The notes under the pieces are model-generated. The model was given only the letters and a program-made list of their open reading frames with translations. It had not been told where the DNA came from and did no database searches. A stretch of 64,000 bases of DNA. It comes from Neospora caninum Liverpool. Lineage: Eukaryota > Apicomplexa > Conoidasida > Eucoccidiorida > Sarcocystidae. The stretch lies in NCBI RefSeq assembly GCF_000208865.1, contig NC_018394.1:703635-767634 (forward strand), in the 5' to 3' direction. Position 1 is the first letter of the stretch, and the number at the start of each line of letters is the position of its first letter. Below, one piece after another: positions 33,659 through 43,823 of the stretch. The position numbers were made by a program, and so were the translations under genes.

Positions 33659-36271
33659 TCACGTTTCCCAGAACCCCGCGCCAGGCTGTTCTGTCTCTGT
33701 GGCGTGTGCCACGGCTTCCCAGACACTGTCACCTCCACCTCGCACTCTTTGGCGCTCTCTTTCTTCCGAGTCTTCTGACTCTGTCTCCGGGCCGTCGCCT
33801 ACCTCGTGCTTCTCCGCATCCACGCCGGAACTCGCTGGGAGATTGCAAAACGCCTCGACGTTGTCTTCTCGAGGCTGGCCTGTCGCCCTACGGTGGGTCC
33901 GGCTGTGACGGCTGTCGAGCAAGTGCTCGATGGCTTCGTCTTCTTCTGCAACTTGTTCAAACGCGTCGAAGAAGTCGGCGCCTTGTCGCGTCTCCGCCCC
34001 AACCATGTCTTCCATGTCGCGGTCGACTTCTGCCGCCGTTCGCCGGTAGCTCCGCCACCCTCCAGCGGATCCGAAGAAGTCGCAGCTGTCCAGAAGTTGA
34101 GCCTGCGAAGCCGACGGCGTGTACGCGTCGCCTCCGTCGATCCACGTTTCTTGCAGCCAGTCTCTGTCGGGAGACTGGACAATCGCAGGCAGGTCCTGGT
34201 CGTCTTCGTCGTCAAACGGAAGGGCATTGTCTCCGATCTCTGCAGCTTCGGGGCGGGCGGTCGCGGCGTTGGGTCTCGGTTTTTCTTTTCGCTTTCCGCG
34301 AGGCGATGCACACGGAGAACGGCCCCAGGCCTGCGAGACTAAGGTCACTTCCTTCTCGCCAACCTTCAGCGTCTCTTCCCACTCCGCCGCCCGCGTTCGC
34401 TTCATGAAGCGATCGACTTGAGCGTCGTGCGCCTCAAACCATGTCCCAGACGTCTCGTCGCGCGCACAAGACGAACGAGCGGAGGACTGTGGGGAAGATC
34501 CCGGCTGTGCTCCTGGACAGCTGTCTCCGTTCTCGTTGTGGAGCCTTTCGAGTTCTTCGTCCTCTCCCGGTCGTGCGCCGACGCTCTCTCTCGCTCCTCG
34601 CTCCGCGGAGTCTGGCGAAGAGCTGTTTGCAGTCGTGTCTCCTTCGCCGCTCTGTTGGTCTTCGGCTGTTCCCTCGCCTCTTTCTCTGCTCTTTTGAGTT
34701 TCACTCTCTCCCTCGCCTCTTTCTCTGCTCTTTTGAGTTTCACTCTCTCCCTCGTCTGTGTCCTGACGGAGCGTCTCCAACGGCCAGGCGCCTTGTCTGT
34801 GAGAGTCGGGGTCTCCACCCTTCTCCGCTCCTGCCTCGCGGCTCCTTCGTTCTCTGCGATCTTCCCTGTTTCTGTTTCTCCCGCGTTTCACGGGCTGTTC
34901 GCCTTCGTCTTCCGCGTGTGCGTCTCTTCTCTCTCCACGCGGATCTTCTTCCTCGTCGCGGGCGATATCTTCGTCGCGGGCGATCTCTTCATCGCGTTTT
35001 CCCCCCCTTTTGGCGTACATTCTTCTTCCGTACTCGAGCATGTCGTCAAAGTGCTTTCGCATCACCTTTTTTCTTTTGAGGGCTTTCTCTGCCTGCTCTT
35101 TCAGACCCTCGTCGTCCTCCATGCTCCCGTAAAACTCGAAAAACACATCGTGACTAAACACATTCGCTTGCTCCCGCTCTTCAGCCTTCTCTCGTCCCTC
35201 CACTGCCTCTCGCATCGGGTCCACGTACCGCAGCTGTCCTCGCCAGCGCCACGCGTCTTCCTCGCTTCCTGCGTTTCCTCCCTCTTCCCTCCTCTCTCCC
35301 TCAGGGCTGAGAGAGACAGAAGACGAAGACGCCGGAGAAAGAAACGGAGAACAAGCAGGAACAGGAGAGGCACTGGGCGAGGACGACTTCCAGAAGAGAC
35401 GTGGGAAAGAATAGAGAAAGCAAGGGAAAGGAAACGGGAAAGGAGACGGGGCAGAGCACGCACACGAAGAGCGAGGGAGTAGGAGATTCCCGTGGCTTTC
35501 TACGCGTTTCGATTCTGAGGCAGACGCGCGCAGAGGAAACAGAGCGCTCCGTCGCGAGGCGAAACATCTCAGCTTCTTCGGATTGCCTCCGTTCCTCCAT
35601 CTGCGAGTGTTCTTCTCCGGTCCTTGCGGGTTATTACAGGCGAGGGCGAGGCGCAGAGAGCCGCGCGACGCTGACGCAGGTCTGTGCGAGAGAAACTGCA
35701 GCGCCTGCGAGAGAAAAGAGGAGTTCGAGCCGTCGCGTCGGCTCGAACGTGCCTTGGAGGAAGCGTGGTGATTCTCCTCTCGACACAAACACCTTTTCTC
35801 TGAGACCAGTCCTCTGTGGGGGGACACCGACGTGGAACGGGCGAAGAACGGGAAGGAAGAAGACGCGGACCCGACCAGAGAAGAGAGACGGCGTCGGAGT
35901 GAAGCGGAAAGGAATGAAGGCGCAGAGAAGAACGTCCCCCGATCCGGGAGAGGAGGCAGAGTAGAACGTGAGTGCGTTGAGGCAGGCGAGCGCCTGCCTT
36001 GCTGTCTGTCTCTGTTTTCGGAGCTCCTCGCCTCTGTCTCGCCAAGGCCTCGGCGCCCTAGAGAGCCGAGCCCTCGAGAGGGATACTCACGCAGGTGCGC
36101 GAGAAAAGGAGACACTTTCAGAGTCCACAGCGGCGGAGACGCTGGAGGGGCTGTCCCCAGATTTCTGCCTGTGTAGCTTCTCAGACGGACTCCTGCGCGG
36201 GCGTGGAGGAGGCCGAGTTGAGAGAAGAGAAAGAAAGCGAGGAACAAAAGAGAAAAGAACCGCTTCCACAT
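33659..36271 (-). CDS. Signal-peptide-bearing acidic protein of unknown function
   Basis: A single open frame of up to 870 residues. Its ATG at 36271 opens a textbook signal sequence (MWKRFFSLLFLAFFLFSQL). Residues ~30-320 are Ser/Arg-rich and acid-poor, which after a signal peptide is the pattern of an apicoplast bipartite leader; this is inference. The middle part holds a charged helical stretch (LKEQAEKALKRKKVMRKHF, FDDMLEYGRRMY) and a highly charged Arg/Glu region with two tandem 13-residue repeats. The C-terminal ~220 residues have recurring acidic/aromatic blocks such as RDWLQETWIDGGD, DFFGSAGGW and DFFDAFEQVAEEDEA. I recognise no domain. Splice-like signals exist inside the frame (donor GTGAGT at 36090; acceptors near 35795 and 35306), so part of the low-complexity segment may be intron and the true length shorter. 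The end at 33659 could also be a donor. Confidence 0.6.
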   Translation of the reverse strand: MWKRFFSLLFLAFFLFSQLGLLHARAGVRLRSYTGRNLGTAPPASPPLWTLKVSPFLAHLREYPSRGLGSLGRRGLGETEARSSENRDRQQGRRSPASTHSRSTLPPLPDRGTFFSAPSFLSASLRRRLSSLVGSASSSFPFFARSTSVSPHRGLVSEKRCLCREENHHASSKARSSRRDGSNSSFLSQALQFLSHRPASASRGSLRLALACNNPQGPEKNTRRWRNGGNPKKLRCFASRRSALFPLRASASESKRVESHGNLLLPRSSCACSAPSPFPFPFPCFLYSFPRLFWKSSSPSASPVPACSPFLSPASSSSVSLSPEGERREEGGNAGSEEDAWRWRGQLRYVDPMREAVEGREKAEEREQANVFSHDVFFEFYGSMEDDEGLKEQAEKALKRKKVMRKHFDDMLEYGRRMYAKRGGKRDEEIARDEDIARDEEEDPRGERRDAHAEDEGEQPVKRGRNRNREDRRERRSREAGAEKGGDPDSHRQGAWPLETLRQDTDEGESETQKSRERGEGESETQKSRERGEGTAEDQQSGEGDTTANSSSPDSAERGARESVGARPGEDEELERLHNENGDSCPGAQPGSSPQSSARSSCARDETSGTWFEAHDAQVDRFMKRTRAAEWEETLKVGEKEVTLVSQAWGRSPCASPRGKRKEKPRPNAATARPEAAEIGDNALPFDDEDDQDLPAIVQSPDRDWLQETWIDGGDAYTPSASQAQLLDSCDFFGSAGGWRSYRRTAAEVDRDMEDMVGAETRQGADFFDAFEQVAEEDEAIEHLLDSRHSRTHRRATGQPREDNVEAFCNLPASSGVDAEKHEVGDGPETESEDSEERERQRVRGGGDSVWEAVAHATETEQPGAGFWET
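34678..34757 (-). repeat. 39-bp coding tandem repeat (13-residue unit)
   Basis: Two near-perfect 39-bp copies, encoding GESETQKSRERGE twice within the acidic secreted protein. Confidence 0.9.
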
Positions 36272-37461
36272 GCTGGTCGAGAGTTCAGCGCAGCGAAGAA
36301 GTGACAAGACAAAAAAGTGGAAAGTCGCCCGCCATGTCGGGAAGCATCGAGGATATGACGGGGCTGTGTACATCAAGTCGAAAGGTACTTACGACGCTGC
36401 ATAGCGTTCATATATCTTCATATATGTATACACGAAGCTAGTCTTGAGTTAAACATGCATATGCCTACATATACATGTGTAGATATACATGTATAGCTAT
36501 GGACAGATAGGGATGCAATGAATTGTTCCTTGGGACTGTTCGGTGCGGCGCGTGTCGTCATCGTGTGTGTCTCCCATGCACTGTGTCGCTGCATGCGCAG
36601 CACATCACCACAGGCGGGGGAATTCGCGGCTTCGAGTTCGGCCGTCAGAGCAGACGGAAATGTGGAAAAGTTTTCAAAACCCGAAGAGGGGCGCGTTCCT
36701 GAGAGACGCTGTTCTCGAAGAAGGTGCACGCTTTTTTTTCCTCAGAGTCACAGATGGGCAGTGGCCGCGTGCATGCAGAGAAAAAAACGAGGTTGTGTGT
36801 ACGCGGGACACATGCCTTTCCTCTCTTCTCCAATTTCTCTGTTCGGCCCGTGCTTCTCTCCAGATGGTCCGCAGTCGTTTTTCTTTTTCTTTTCGTTTCC
36901 TTCTCTTTTTAGCTTCTGTGTTGAAGGGGGGTTATTCTCTGTGTGCCGCGAAGACTCTGAAGTCTCAGACAAGGCGGAAGAAAACAAAGGGCGCCTCAAG
37001 CTAGTGAAAAGAAAGCCTTTTCTTTCCTGAAGGACAAAGGCTTTCTCTCTCTGTGTCTCTCAGGACTCAAGCGTCGAAATTCTCTTCTTTCCCAAACGGC
37101 ATTCCCGAGGCGCCTTCGCGGTTCCGATTTCGCGCGCCTCTCTCTCTGGAGATGCTCTCGAACGCTTTCCTCACCAAACTTCACCGTCAACCGAGGAAAG
37201 ACTCTTAATCGCCCTCTTTCTCTCTTTTCTCTTTCTCTCTTTCCTCTTTCTCTCTTTTCTCTTTCTCTCTTTTCTCTTTCTCTCTTTCCTCTTTCTCTCT
37301 TTTCTCTTTCTCTCTTTTCTCTTTCTCTCTTTTCTCTTTCTCTCTTTTCTCTCTCTCTCTTTTCTCTTTCTGTTTTCCTCGTTTTCTCTTTCTCTTTTTC
37401 TCCTTCTGTCTCTCTTGTGTCGCTGACAAACTCGAGCAGGCGGGCGGCGCGCAGCGGCGGG
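36272..37461. promoter_or_regulatory. Divergent region between the secreted acidic protein and bL27m
   Basis: About 1.2 kb between outward-facing start codons. TGCATGC elements lie at 36590-36596 and 36770-36776, and a pyrimidine minisatellite occupies 37205-37400. No exon could be supported. Confidence 0.5.
37205..37400. repeat. 15-bp CTCTTTCTCTCTTTT minisatellite
   Basis: About eleven 15-bp pyrimidine units on the plus strand, ending about 60 bp before the bL27m start codon. Confidence 0.9.
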
Positions 37462-38625
37462 ATGTTGGTGAAAATGTCGGCGCCGCCTTCTCTCTGGCGG
37501 CTGGGCTCGCGAAGGCGCGTGTCTCTTGGCACAGAGAGAAAACCAGCGCTGCCCCAGTTTGAGTTCCCTGCTGCGTCGTCTTCCTCTCGACAGTCTCGTT
37601 TTCGCCGTCGTTCTTTTTCCTCGTCTCTTCCTCTCTGCTCCAGATCGTACTCCTCTTCCCCACGTTCTCCCCTCTCTGCGTCGCCTCCAGTCTCCCCTCC
37701 ACAACCCTCTTCTCGCCTCTCCGCTTCTCTCTTCTCTTCCGCTCTCCCTAACTTTCTGTCGAGAACCCAAAGTGCACAGGTCGCCCGTAGCTCCTTGGCG
37801 CCCTTCGCAACCTCCGCTGCCTGTTCCCCTTCTTCGCTTCCTTCATGCCTCTCGCGTTCTCCATGCTCCTCCTCTTCTTCCTCTTTTTCTCGTCTTCCTT
37901 CTCAGGCTTCTTGCGCGGGGTTTTCTGTCTCTCGGTTTCCACCCCCTCCGCGCGGATCTCCCGCCTCTCCCTCTCTCGTCTCTTCATCTCCCACCTCTCC
38001 TTCTCTCCTCTCTCCATCTCTGTTTTTCTGTCCTCCTTTTTGTCCGTCTTCCTTGCCTGCTTTGCTGACTGCCGTGCGCACCAAGATGGTGAAGTCTGCG
38101 TCGTATCGGCGGCCGAGTCGCGCATCTCCGACCGGTCAGGCGCGAAAGCCTCACATTGGCGTCAGGCGCTTGGCGGCGGAGTACGTCTGGCCTGGGGTGG
38201 TGCTCGTGAAGCAGCGGAAAGTGATCGCCTTCAACGTGGAGACCAAGCGGCGGAATCGCCACTTCAAACTGTATCCCGGGGAGAACGTGAAGGTGTCGAA
38301 GGTGACAAACCTCGTCGCGCTTTGTCACGGCCGGGTGAAGTTCACCCACGACGTCTCGCGAGATGTGCTGGTCGTGAATGTGCTGCCTGAACGCCGAGAG
38401 GAACTCCTGCGCGAAGACCTCTGGAGATACCGCACCGAACACGTGCGATCGATGGAGGAAAACCGACACATTTGCTTCCTCAGACGAAAGGCCGTTCGCA
38501 TGTTCGGCAAGGCGCTCGTCAACCCTCCCACGAAGCCGCCGCTGAGACCGTACTACTTCACCAAATACGATACCTGGGAAAACCCGGCGCTCCCAGACGT
38601 ACCCCAACTCGACGACGACATGTAG
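37462..38625 (+). CDS. Mitochondrial large-subunit ribosomal protein bL27m
   Basis: Open frame of 387 residues from ATG 37462. Residues about 209-300 form the bL27 core: TGQARKPHIGVRRLAAEYV, then PGVVLVKQRKV, then HFKLYPGENVKVSK and HGRVKFTHD. These correspond to the bacterial KRLGVKRFGGE, VRQRGTKFHPG, NVG and G-x-VKFE elements. bL27 sits near the peptidyl-transferase centre. The C-terminal ~90 residues (ERREELLREDLWRYR to a DDDM end) are an extension of the kind seen in mitochondrial versions. The N-terminal ~208 residues are Ser/Arg/Pro-rich and acid-poor, consistent with an organelle presequence. They are unusually long. A phase-0 in-frame intron at 37780-38085 (CAG|GTCGCC to CCAAG) could remove half of them and join at ATG 38086. 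An apicoplast location is less likely without a signal peptide. Confidence 0.88.
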   Translation: MLVKMSAPPSLWRLGSRRRVSLGTERKPALPQFEFPAASSSSRQSRFRRRSFSSSLPLCSRSYSSSPRSPLSASPPVSPPQPSSRLSASLFSSALPNFLSRTQSAQVARSSLAPFATSAACSPSSLPSCLSRSPCSSSSSSFSRLPSQASCAGFSVSRFPPPPRGSPASPSLVSSSPTSPSLLSPSLFFCPPFCPSSLPALLTAVRTKMVKSASYRRPSRASPTGQARKPHIGVRRLAAEYVWPGVVLVKQRKVIAFNVETKRRNRHFKLYPGENVKVSKVTNLVALCHGRVKFTHDVSRDVLVVNVLPERREELLREDLWRYRTEHVRSMEENRHICFLRRKAVRMFGKALVNPPTKPPLRPYYFTKYDTWENPALPDVPQLDDDM

Positions 38626-40203
38626 AGAGCGGAAAAAGCCGTGGAAACGGACACGCGAGAAGGTCACGGAAAGACAAAAGGAAGAAGGAGAGAAGGCATG
38701 GAGGGGAGCGCACCCCGGGGCACCGCAACCAAGCAGTGAGGGAACGGCGAACAGAGAAGACGACGGAAAACGGTGGTGTGTGTGGGTGTTTGCAGAGAGG
38801 AGACACCGGGTTTTTCGCCCCCCGCAGGCGAGGCTCTTTGGGGAAACGGTCGCTGGTGTACAGGGAGACACTGGTTTGTCTCGTTCGGGAGAGAAAGGCT
38901 TGTTTTCCGTGGAATCCGCGACAGCAACGGCTTTTGAGCGACGAAGGGAGTCCTTCAAAAGTCTGCGGAGGCTCGCCGTCGCAGGCGCATGAGAGCGGTG
39001 TATGTGTGTGTGTGAAACGCGAACGAGGAGAGCACTGTGTAGGAAATGCGGTCTCCCCTTCTGACGCCCCCGCGCGCTTTATTAGCGGCTGACGCTCCAT
39101 CTTTTCCCGCCGCTTCTCCTCTGTGCTCCTCTCTGCCTCGCAGTCCCTCTTCTCTGTGTTTCGTTTGTAAGTGAATGTGTGTGCCCTTCTGCGGTTCGGT
39201 GGTTTCCGCGCCTTCGCAGCGGCACTTCTCTCGGTGCGTGAAGAGACTCCGAGACAGTCCGACTCTTTTTGTAAGCGTTTCTCTTTCCGGGCGCTGTCTC
39301 TGGTTTGCGCGGGGTTTTCCGAGCTCGCGCCAGGTTGTTTTCTCGTCAGAGACAGCCTCGCGTCTCTCACCCCGACGGTTTTGTGGCAACAAGGCGGCGA
39401 AGGGAGTGTGTTGGAGACTTGGTTGCGCAGCGTCTCTTCTCGCCGCTCTTTGCAGTTCTCGCCGAGCGAGGCGCCGCGCGAGAGCGATCTTCTTCCTTGC
39501 TGAGAGGCCGTCATGTGGGAAAGCAGTGTCTTGTCGGGAGGTGTTTACGTGTGTCCAAACTCAGCTGGGCTGCGAAGTCGAAGACCGATCGCGGCCTCAC
39601 GGAGAAAAGAACCGAAAGAGCTTGCTCCAGCTTGCATCCCATTCTAAGTAGATCACTTGCTTGTGCTGAGGCTCTCGAGCTCGAACGATGCCGTCTTTCG
39701 CTTCCGAAAAAGTACGCATTTTGAAGTGGATGCTGTCTTATGTCGGTGCGGATGGGTGCGTGGGCTTTTTTCACGCTTTCCGGGCGTTCAGAGTTCCGCG
39801 CACTGGGCGAGAGTGCGGAGGAGTCCCGAGAGATTTGTTGCAGTTTTCGTCGAAAGCACGGCGAGAGGTTCGCGTGACAAGTCGACGGGTGCTCGTGACA
39901 AGTCGACGGGTGCTCGTGACAAGTCGACGGGTGCTCGTGACCAGCGAGGCGTCACGAGATGGAGACGGCGCAAAAAAGCTTCGGAATGCAGACACACAGT
40001 TGACAATTCAGGGTGAAGTTGGAACCCAGGAGGCATCAATACACGTGGATGCGTACATTTCGATACACACGAGATATGTCGGCACACACTCAGGTACACG
40101 TAGGCAGCAGAAGAAAGAAGTAGAGATTCGAGGGATGTATGTGGATAAAGCGGTACCTAGATATTTACCCATTTCTGATCTACGTGTCAGAAAGACCGTT
40201 TGT
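38626..40203. other. Convergent 3' region between bL27m and the coiled-coil membrane protein gene
   Basis: Tail-to-tail spacer of about 1.6 kb containing a 21-bp tandem repeat (39876-39943). Both strands have long but featureless open frames. No coding exon could be supported. Confidence 0.5.
39876..39943. repeat. 21-bp GTGACAAGTCGACGGGTGCTC tandem repeat
   Basis: Three perfect copies plus a partial fourth copy (unit GTGACAAGTCGACGGGTGCT+C), in the convergent spacer. Confidence 0.95.
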
Positions 40204-43200
40204 TTATTCGGCACTGTGGAAGGAGATGACGCTATCTGTTCGTCCACTGGCAGACCGCGCGTCTTCCTCTGCGAGCTCAGCGGTCGGCGGCGTCGCCGCA
40301 TCTCCCCGCGGATCCAGCGCCAGGGCGAAGTTGGTCGCGTCTCCCTCTCTCTCTTCCGCGTCCGAGAAACTTCGCTCACTCTGCGCGTTTCCTTCGTTCT
40401 CTGCTTCGTCTCGCTGTTCTTCACTCCCTCTCTCAAACGCGTCTTCCCCGCCCAGTGTCTGCGGAGACAGCACAGTCTCGGCCCTCGATTCCGACGCGTT
40501 TCGCGAGACGGAAGGGAGCGCAGGCACCAGAACTTCCGACTCAAAGTCGGGTTCGCCCGCATGCGACGAGGCAGCGCCTCCGTTTGAAGGCGCTGCGAGG
40601 GCGCCGTCCGCGGGGGAGAGTTTTCCGTTCGTTTTCGGGTTCTCTGTGGAGAGGAGCGGGTGCACGTCCCCAAAGCTCGCCTCAATCCAAGGCTGCACAG
40701 CGACTTCTTCCGTCTTCTCCAACTGACCGTCAGCCGCCGAGTACACGAGCTGGGTGACCGTAGCTGGAGCCTTCTTCTCAGCGAGGAGCTTCGCAGGCTC
40801 TTTTGGACTCAACTCGCAAATCGCTCCGTCGGGGTACCTATATACACCAGAGGAAAGGTGCGTGGTTCGCGGAAGCCGCAGACTGTGAGACGGTCCAGGA
40901 CCTGCACATCACCCGCAGCCTTCTCGATCTCTTCTCTGTGCATCTGCGCGGCGGAGCAGGCGCAAAGAAGTTGCAGCAAAGACGCGCCTAACGCGTCTTC
41001 CGAGAGGCCGCCCCGCGACCGCGTGAGCTCACCTCATGAAGTGTCTGTATAGCGTGCGAGAGCCCTTGGTTGGGTTGATCGTGTGGATGCAGATGTAAGT
41101 CGTTGCATCCGTCCGTTTCGACCGAAAGAGGCTCCGCAGTCTCGACTGGTTACCTCCCAGACCCAAGTCAGGACTGTCCTCCTCCAGCTGGCCTTCAGCG
41201 ACGTCGGCCAGATGCGCGAGGCGTTTCGCCGGCGCTCGGTCGTCCCGCTCCACTGCGAGGCAAAGACTCTTTCGAAAGAAAAGATGAAGTGTTGGGCAGG
41301 GTAGGACAGTGCACTGCGTGGCGCGCAAGCTGCAGCAGACGACGCAACTTTCACTGAACCCATTTACAGGCAAATCGCAAAAGGGAAAGACCGCCGGCTT
41401 CGAGAGAGAGAGGGCTTTACACGCTTTAGCCTTTGCGCACAAGTTCCGAGGTCGAGACTAGCGCGAGACGGGTGTGACGGCAAAAGCGGCCGGGGTTTCT
41501 TGCTCAGCAAACTGGCGAGAGAGAGTTAGACCCCGCATACGCAGTGGGAGTGCTGGGAAGGAAACAGGACGGTTTGGGGTTTTCCCACTCGGGGTTTTTA
41601 GGTTTTGAGAGCTCGACTTCCGACCATTCTTCTGTCCCCGCCGTGTCGCGTTTAGCGCCGCAGTCGCGCGAACGCACTCTTTCCGAGCTCACCGATGAAC
41701 TCGGTCACTTGAATCGAGCGCGTTTCGCCTTCGGCTCCACGAAACTGCGCAGCTGTGTAGCAGATCCACTTGAGATACCGAGAAGACACTTCGCTGTCGA
41801 GGGGGACAAAGAAGTCAGGCTCATCGGCGGTGAGTCTTCGGTGGGTGTCTCGCACGCTTCCGTTTCGGTGGATTTGCGTGATGTAGCAGTAGAAGGTCTG
41901 AAGGGAGAACGGGGGGAAGGAGCAAGCGGAGAGGGAGAAAAGTGGAGAGACGCCTCAAAGCGGAAACCTGCGGGCCGCCTCCTGACACCATCTGTCTCTT
42001 CTTAGCGCGGAGGAAAGAAACTCTCGGCGACTGCGTCGGCCTCCCGGCGAGAAGGAGCTCTCAGAAAGAGGGCGAAAACCCGGCGGAAAGGCAGGTGTTT
42101 ATGAAAGCCTTTTCCACTCGCTTCTCCAGCGAAGAGGACACTCGGAAGACGGCGACAACGAGGGCGGACCCGCAAAACGAAAACGCAGAGACAGTCGCGA
42201 GGCGTATCGGCCAGCGCCTCTCGATGCGCAGGTGCCTTCGGCACACACAGGAAAAGGGGAGATAGAAGGCGAGCTCTGTGGAGGAGCTCTATGTCGATGC
42301 AGACGTCGGTGTCGACATGTATCTCCCGTGGACAGGAATGTGTGAGTGTGTACATCGTCTGGGGTTTTGGGCTGTCCCCATCGCGGTTACCAAGAGAGCG
42401 ACAGCTGTGAAGACCGCGTAGAGGAGAAACGTGAAGATGATGCCGATGATTCCGTTTCCTTCGCGAAGCTGATAGAGGTTGTACAGCTTGAATGCGTCGC
42501 CTGTCGAATTCCCCGCGATCGCGTCGATGATCAAGTTCACTTCCGGATCGAGAATCACTGCAAGACCGTACGCCGGCACGAATCTGTAAACTGAAAGGCC
42601 GAGAGGAAAAAGAAGGCAACAGTCGCCCCGGGAAAACGCGGCGCAGGGTCGCCCCCCTGAGCGTGTTCCTTATTCACAGAAAGAAGGCATGCGCTTTTTC
42701 CCGATGGCGACACTGTTCATCCACAACTGATGCGGGTTATGCACTGTTACGCACGCAAGCTCAACGGTTTGCACACACACGTCGATGCATGGAGAGATGG
42801 TCGGATGCACATAGAGACGGAGACACCGGGACAAGTCACGCGGCGTGCACAAGTCCGCTCTGTGCTTTCGGCTGTTCACCGGCGAGTCCTTGGTTCAAAT
42901 CCCATCTGAGGAGGTTTAGTTTGAAACTATAGTTCCACGATTTGCAGGAGAGACACACAACGACCCAGGGCCACCTTTTCAGCGGATGTGAGTGTCGGGC
43001 TGTCGAGAGGAGCGCGCAGAACGTCTCTCCAAAAATCCCCGTTGAGGCCTCACCGAGGGAAGGCAGTCTTCCAAAGCTGCGTTGCGAGAGGACGAGGAGA
43101 AGACTCATGAGGAGGAAAACGGAGTAGGACATGAGCGGTCCGGACAAAACCACCGCCGCTTCTTTGTCGGCAGTTAGCAAGTCCTGAGGCACGTCGCAGC

Positions 43201-43781
43201 ATTCAAAACAGCGCAGTTCCTCGCAACCGCGAGGGGGAACGAACGCGTGGGCTGTCGCGCGTTTTCCGCAAATGTTAGCGTCGCACCGAACAGGACCAAC
43301 CGGGCTCGCGACGAGAGCCCACAGGCGTTGCCGGCGTGCCCCTGCATCGCTGCGACTCTACGGAGGCATCTGCGTCGGCGCATGCACGAATCTGCGTTCC
43401 TTCGTGTGGGTTCCCTTTCTCCTGCAGATCGAGGATCGTGTGGAGTGCGCGTTCCAGTGCATCTGTTTTGTGTGGGGAAGCAGGCTGACCTGAACGTATC
43501 TGACGTAGATGATGACGAAGGAGACATCGAGTTGGTAAACCGGCACTCGGAAGGCCGAGAGCACGATCCACTGCCCAAAGTAGTGGACGAAGATCCGCAC
43601 CCAGAAAGCCAACAAAAACAGGATGGCCGCAAACGCGCAAAGGCCTAGCCAAAAACACGCGCAAAACGACAACCTCGCACTCGCAAGTCCCTCAACCAGG
43701 CCTCTCAACAGACGCACAGTGTAAAGGCCTGCAGGGGCGGATACACCAATGCATAGATATGCATGTACATTCATGCAGTCA

Positions 43782-43823
<42 letters not shown>

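Noticed and set aside
40840..41000. Frame reading EEIEKAAGDVQVLDRLTVCGFREPRTF as an alternative last-but-one exon of the membrane protein
   Set aside because: It cannot join the C-terminal YPDGAICEL frame without an impossible intron of about ten bases. The acceptor at 40883 keeps phase and gives a coherent reading.
42892..42902. GGTTCAAATCC, a perfect match to a tRNA B box
   Set aside because: The flanking bases do not form a T-stem or acceptor stem and no A box lies at the right distance. It lies in an intron of the membrane protein gene.
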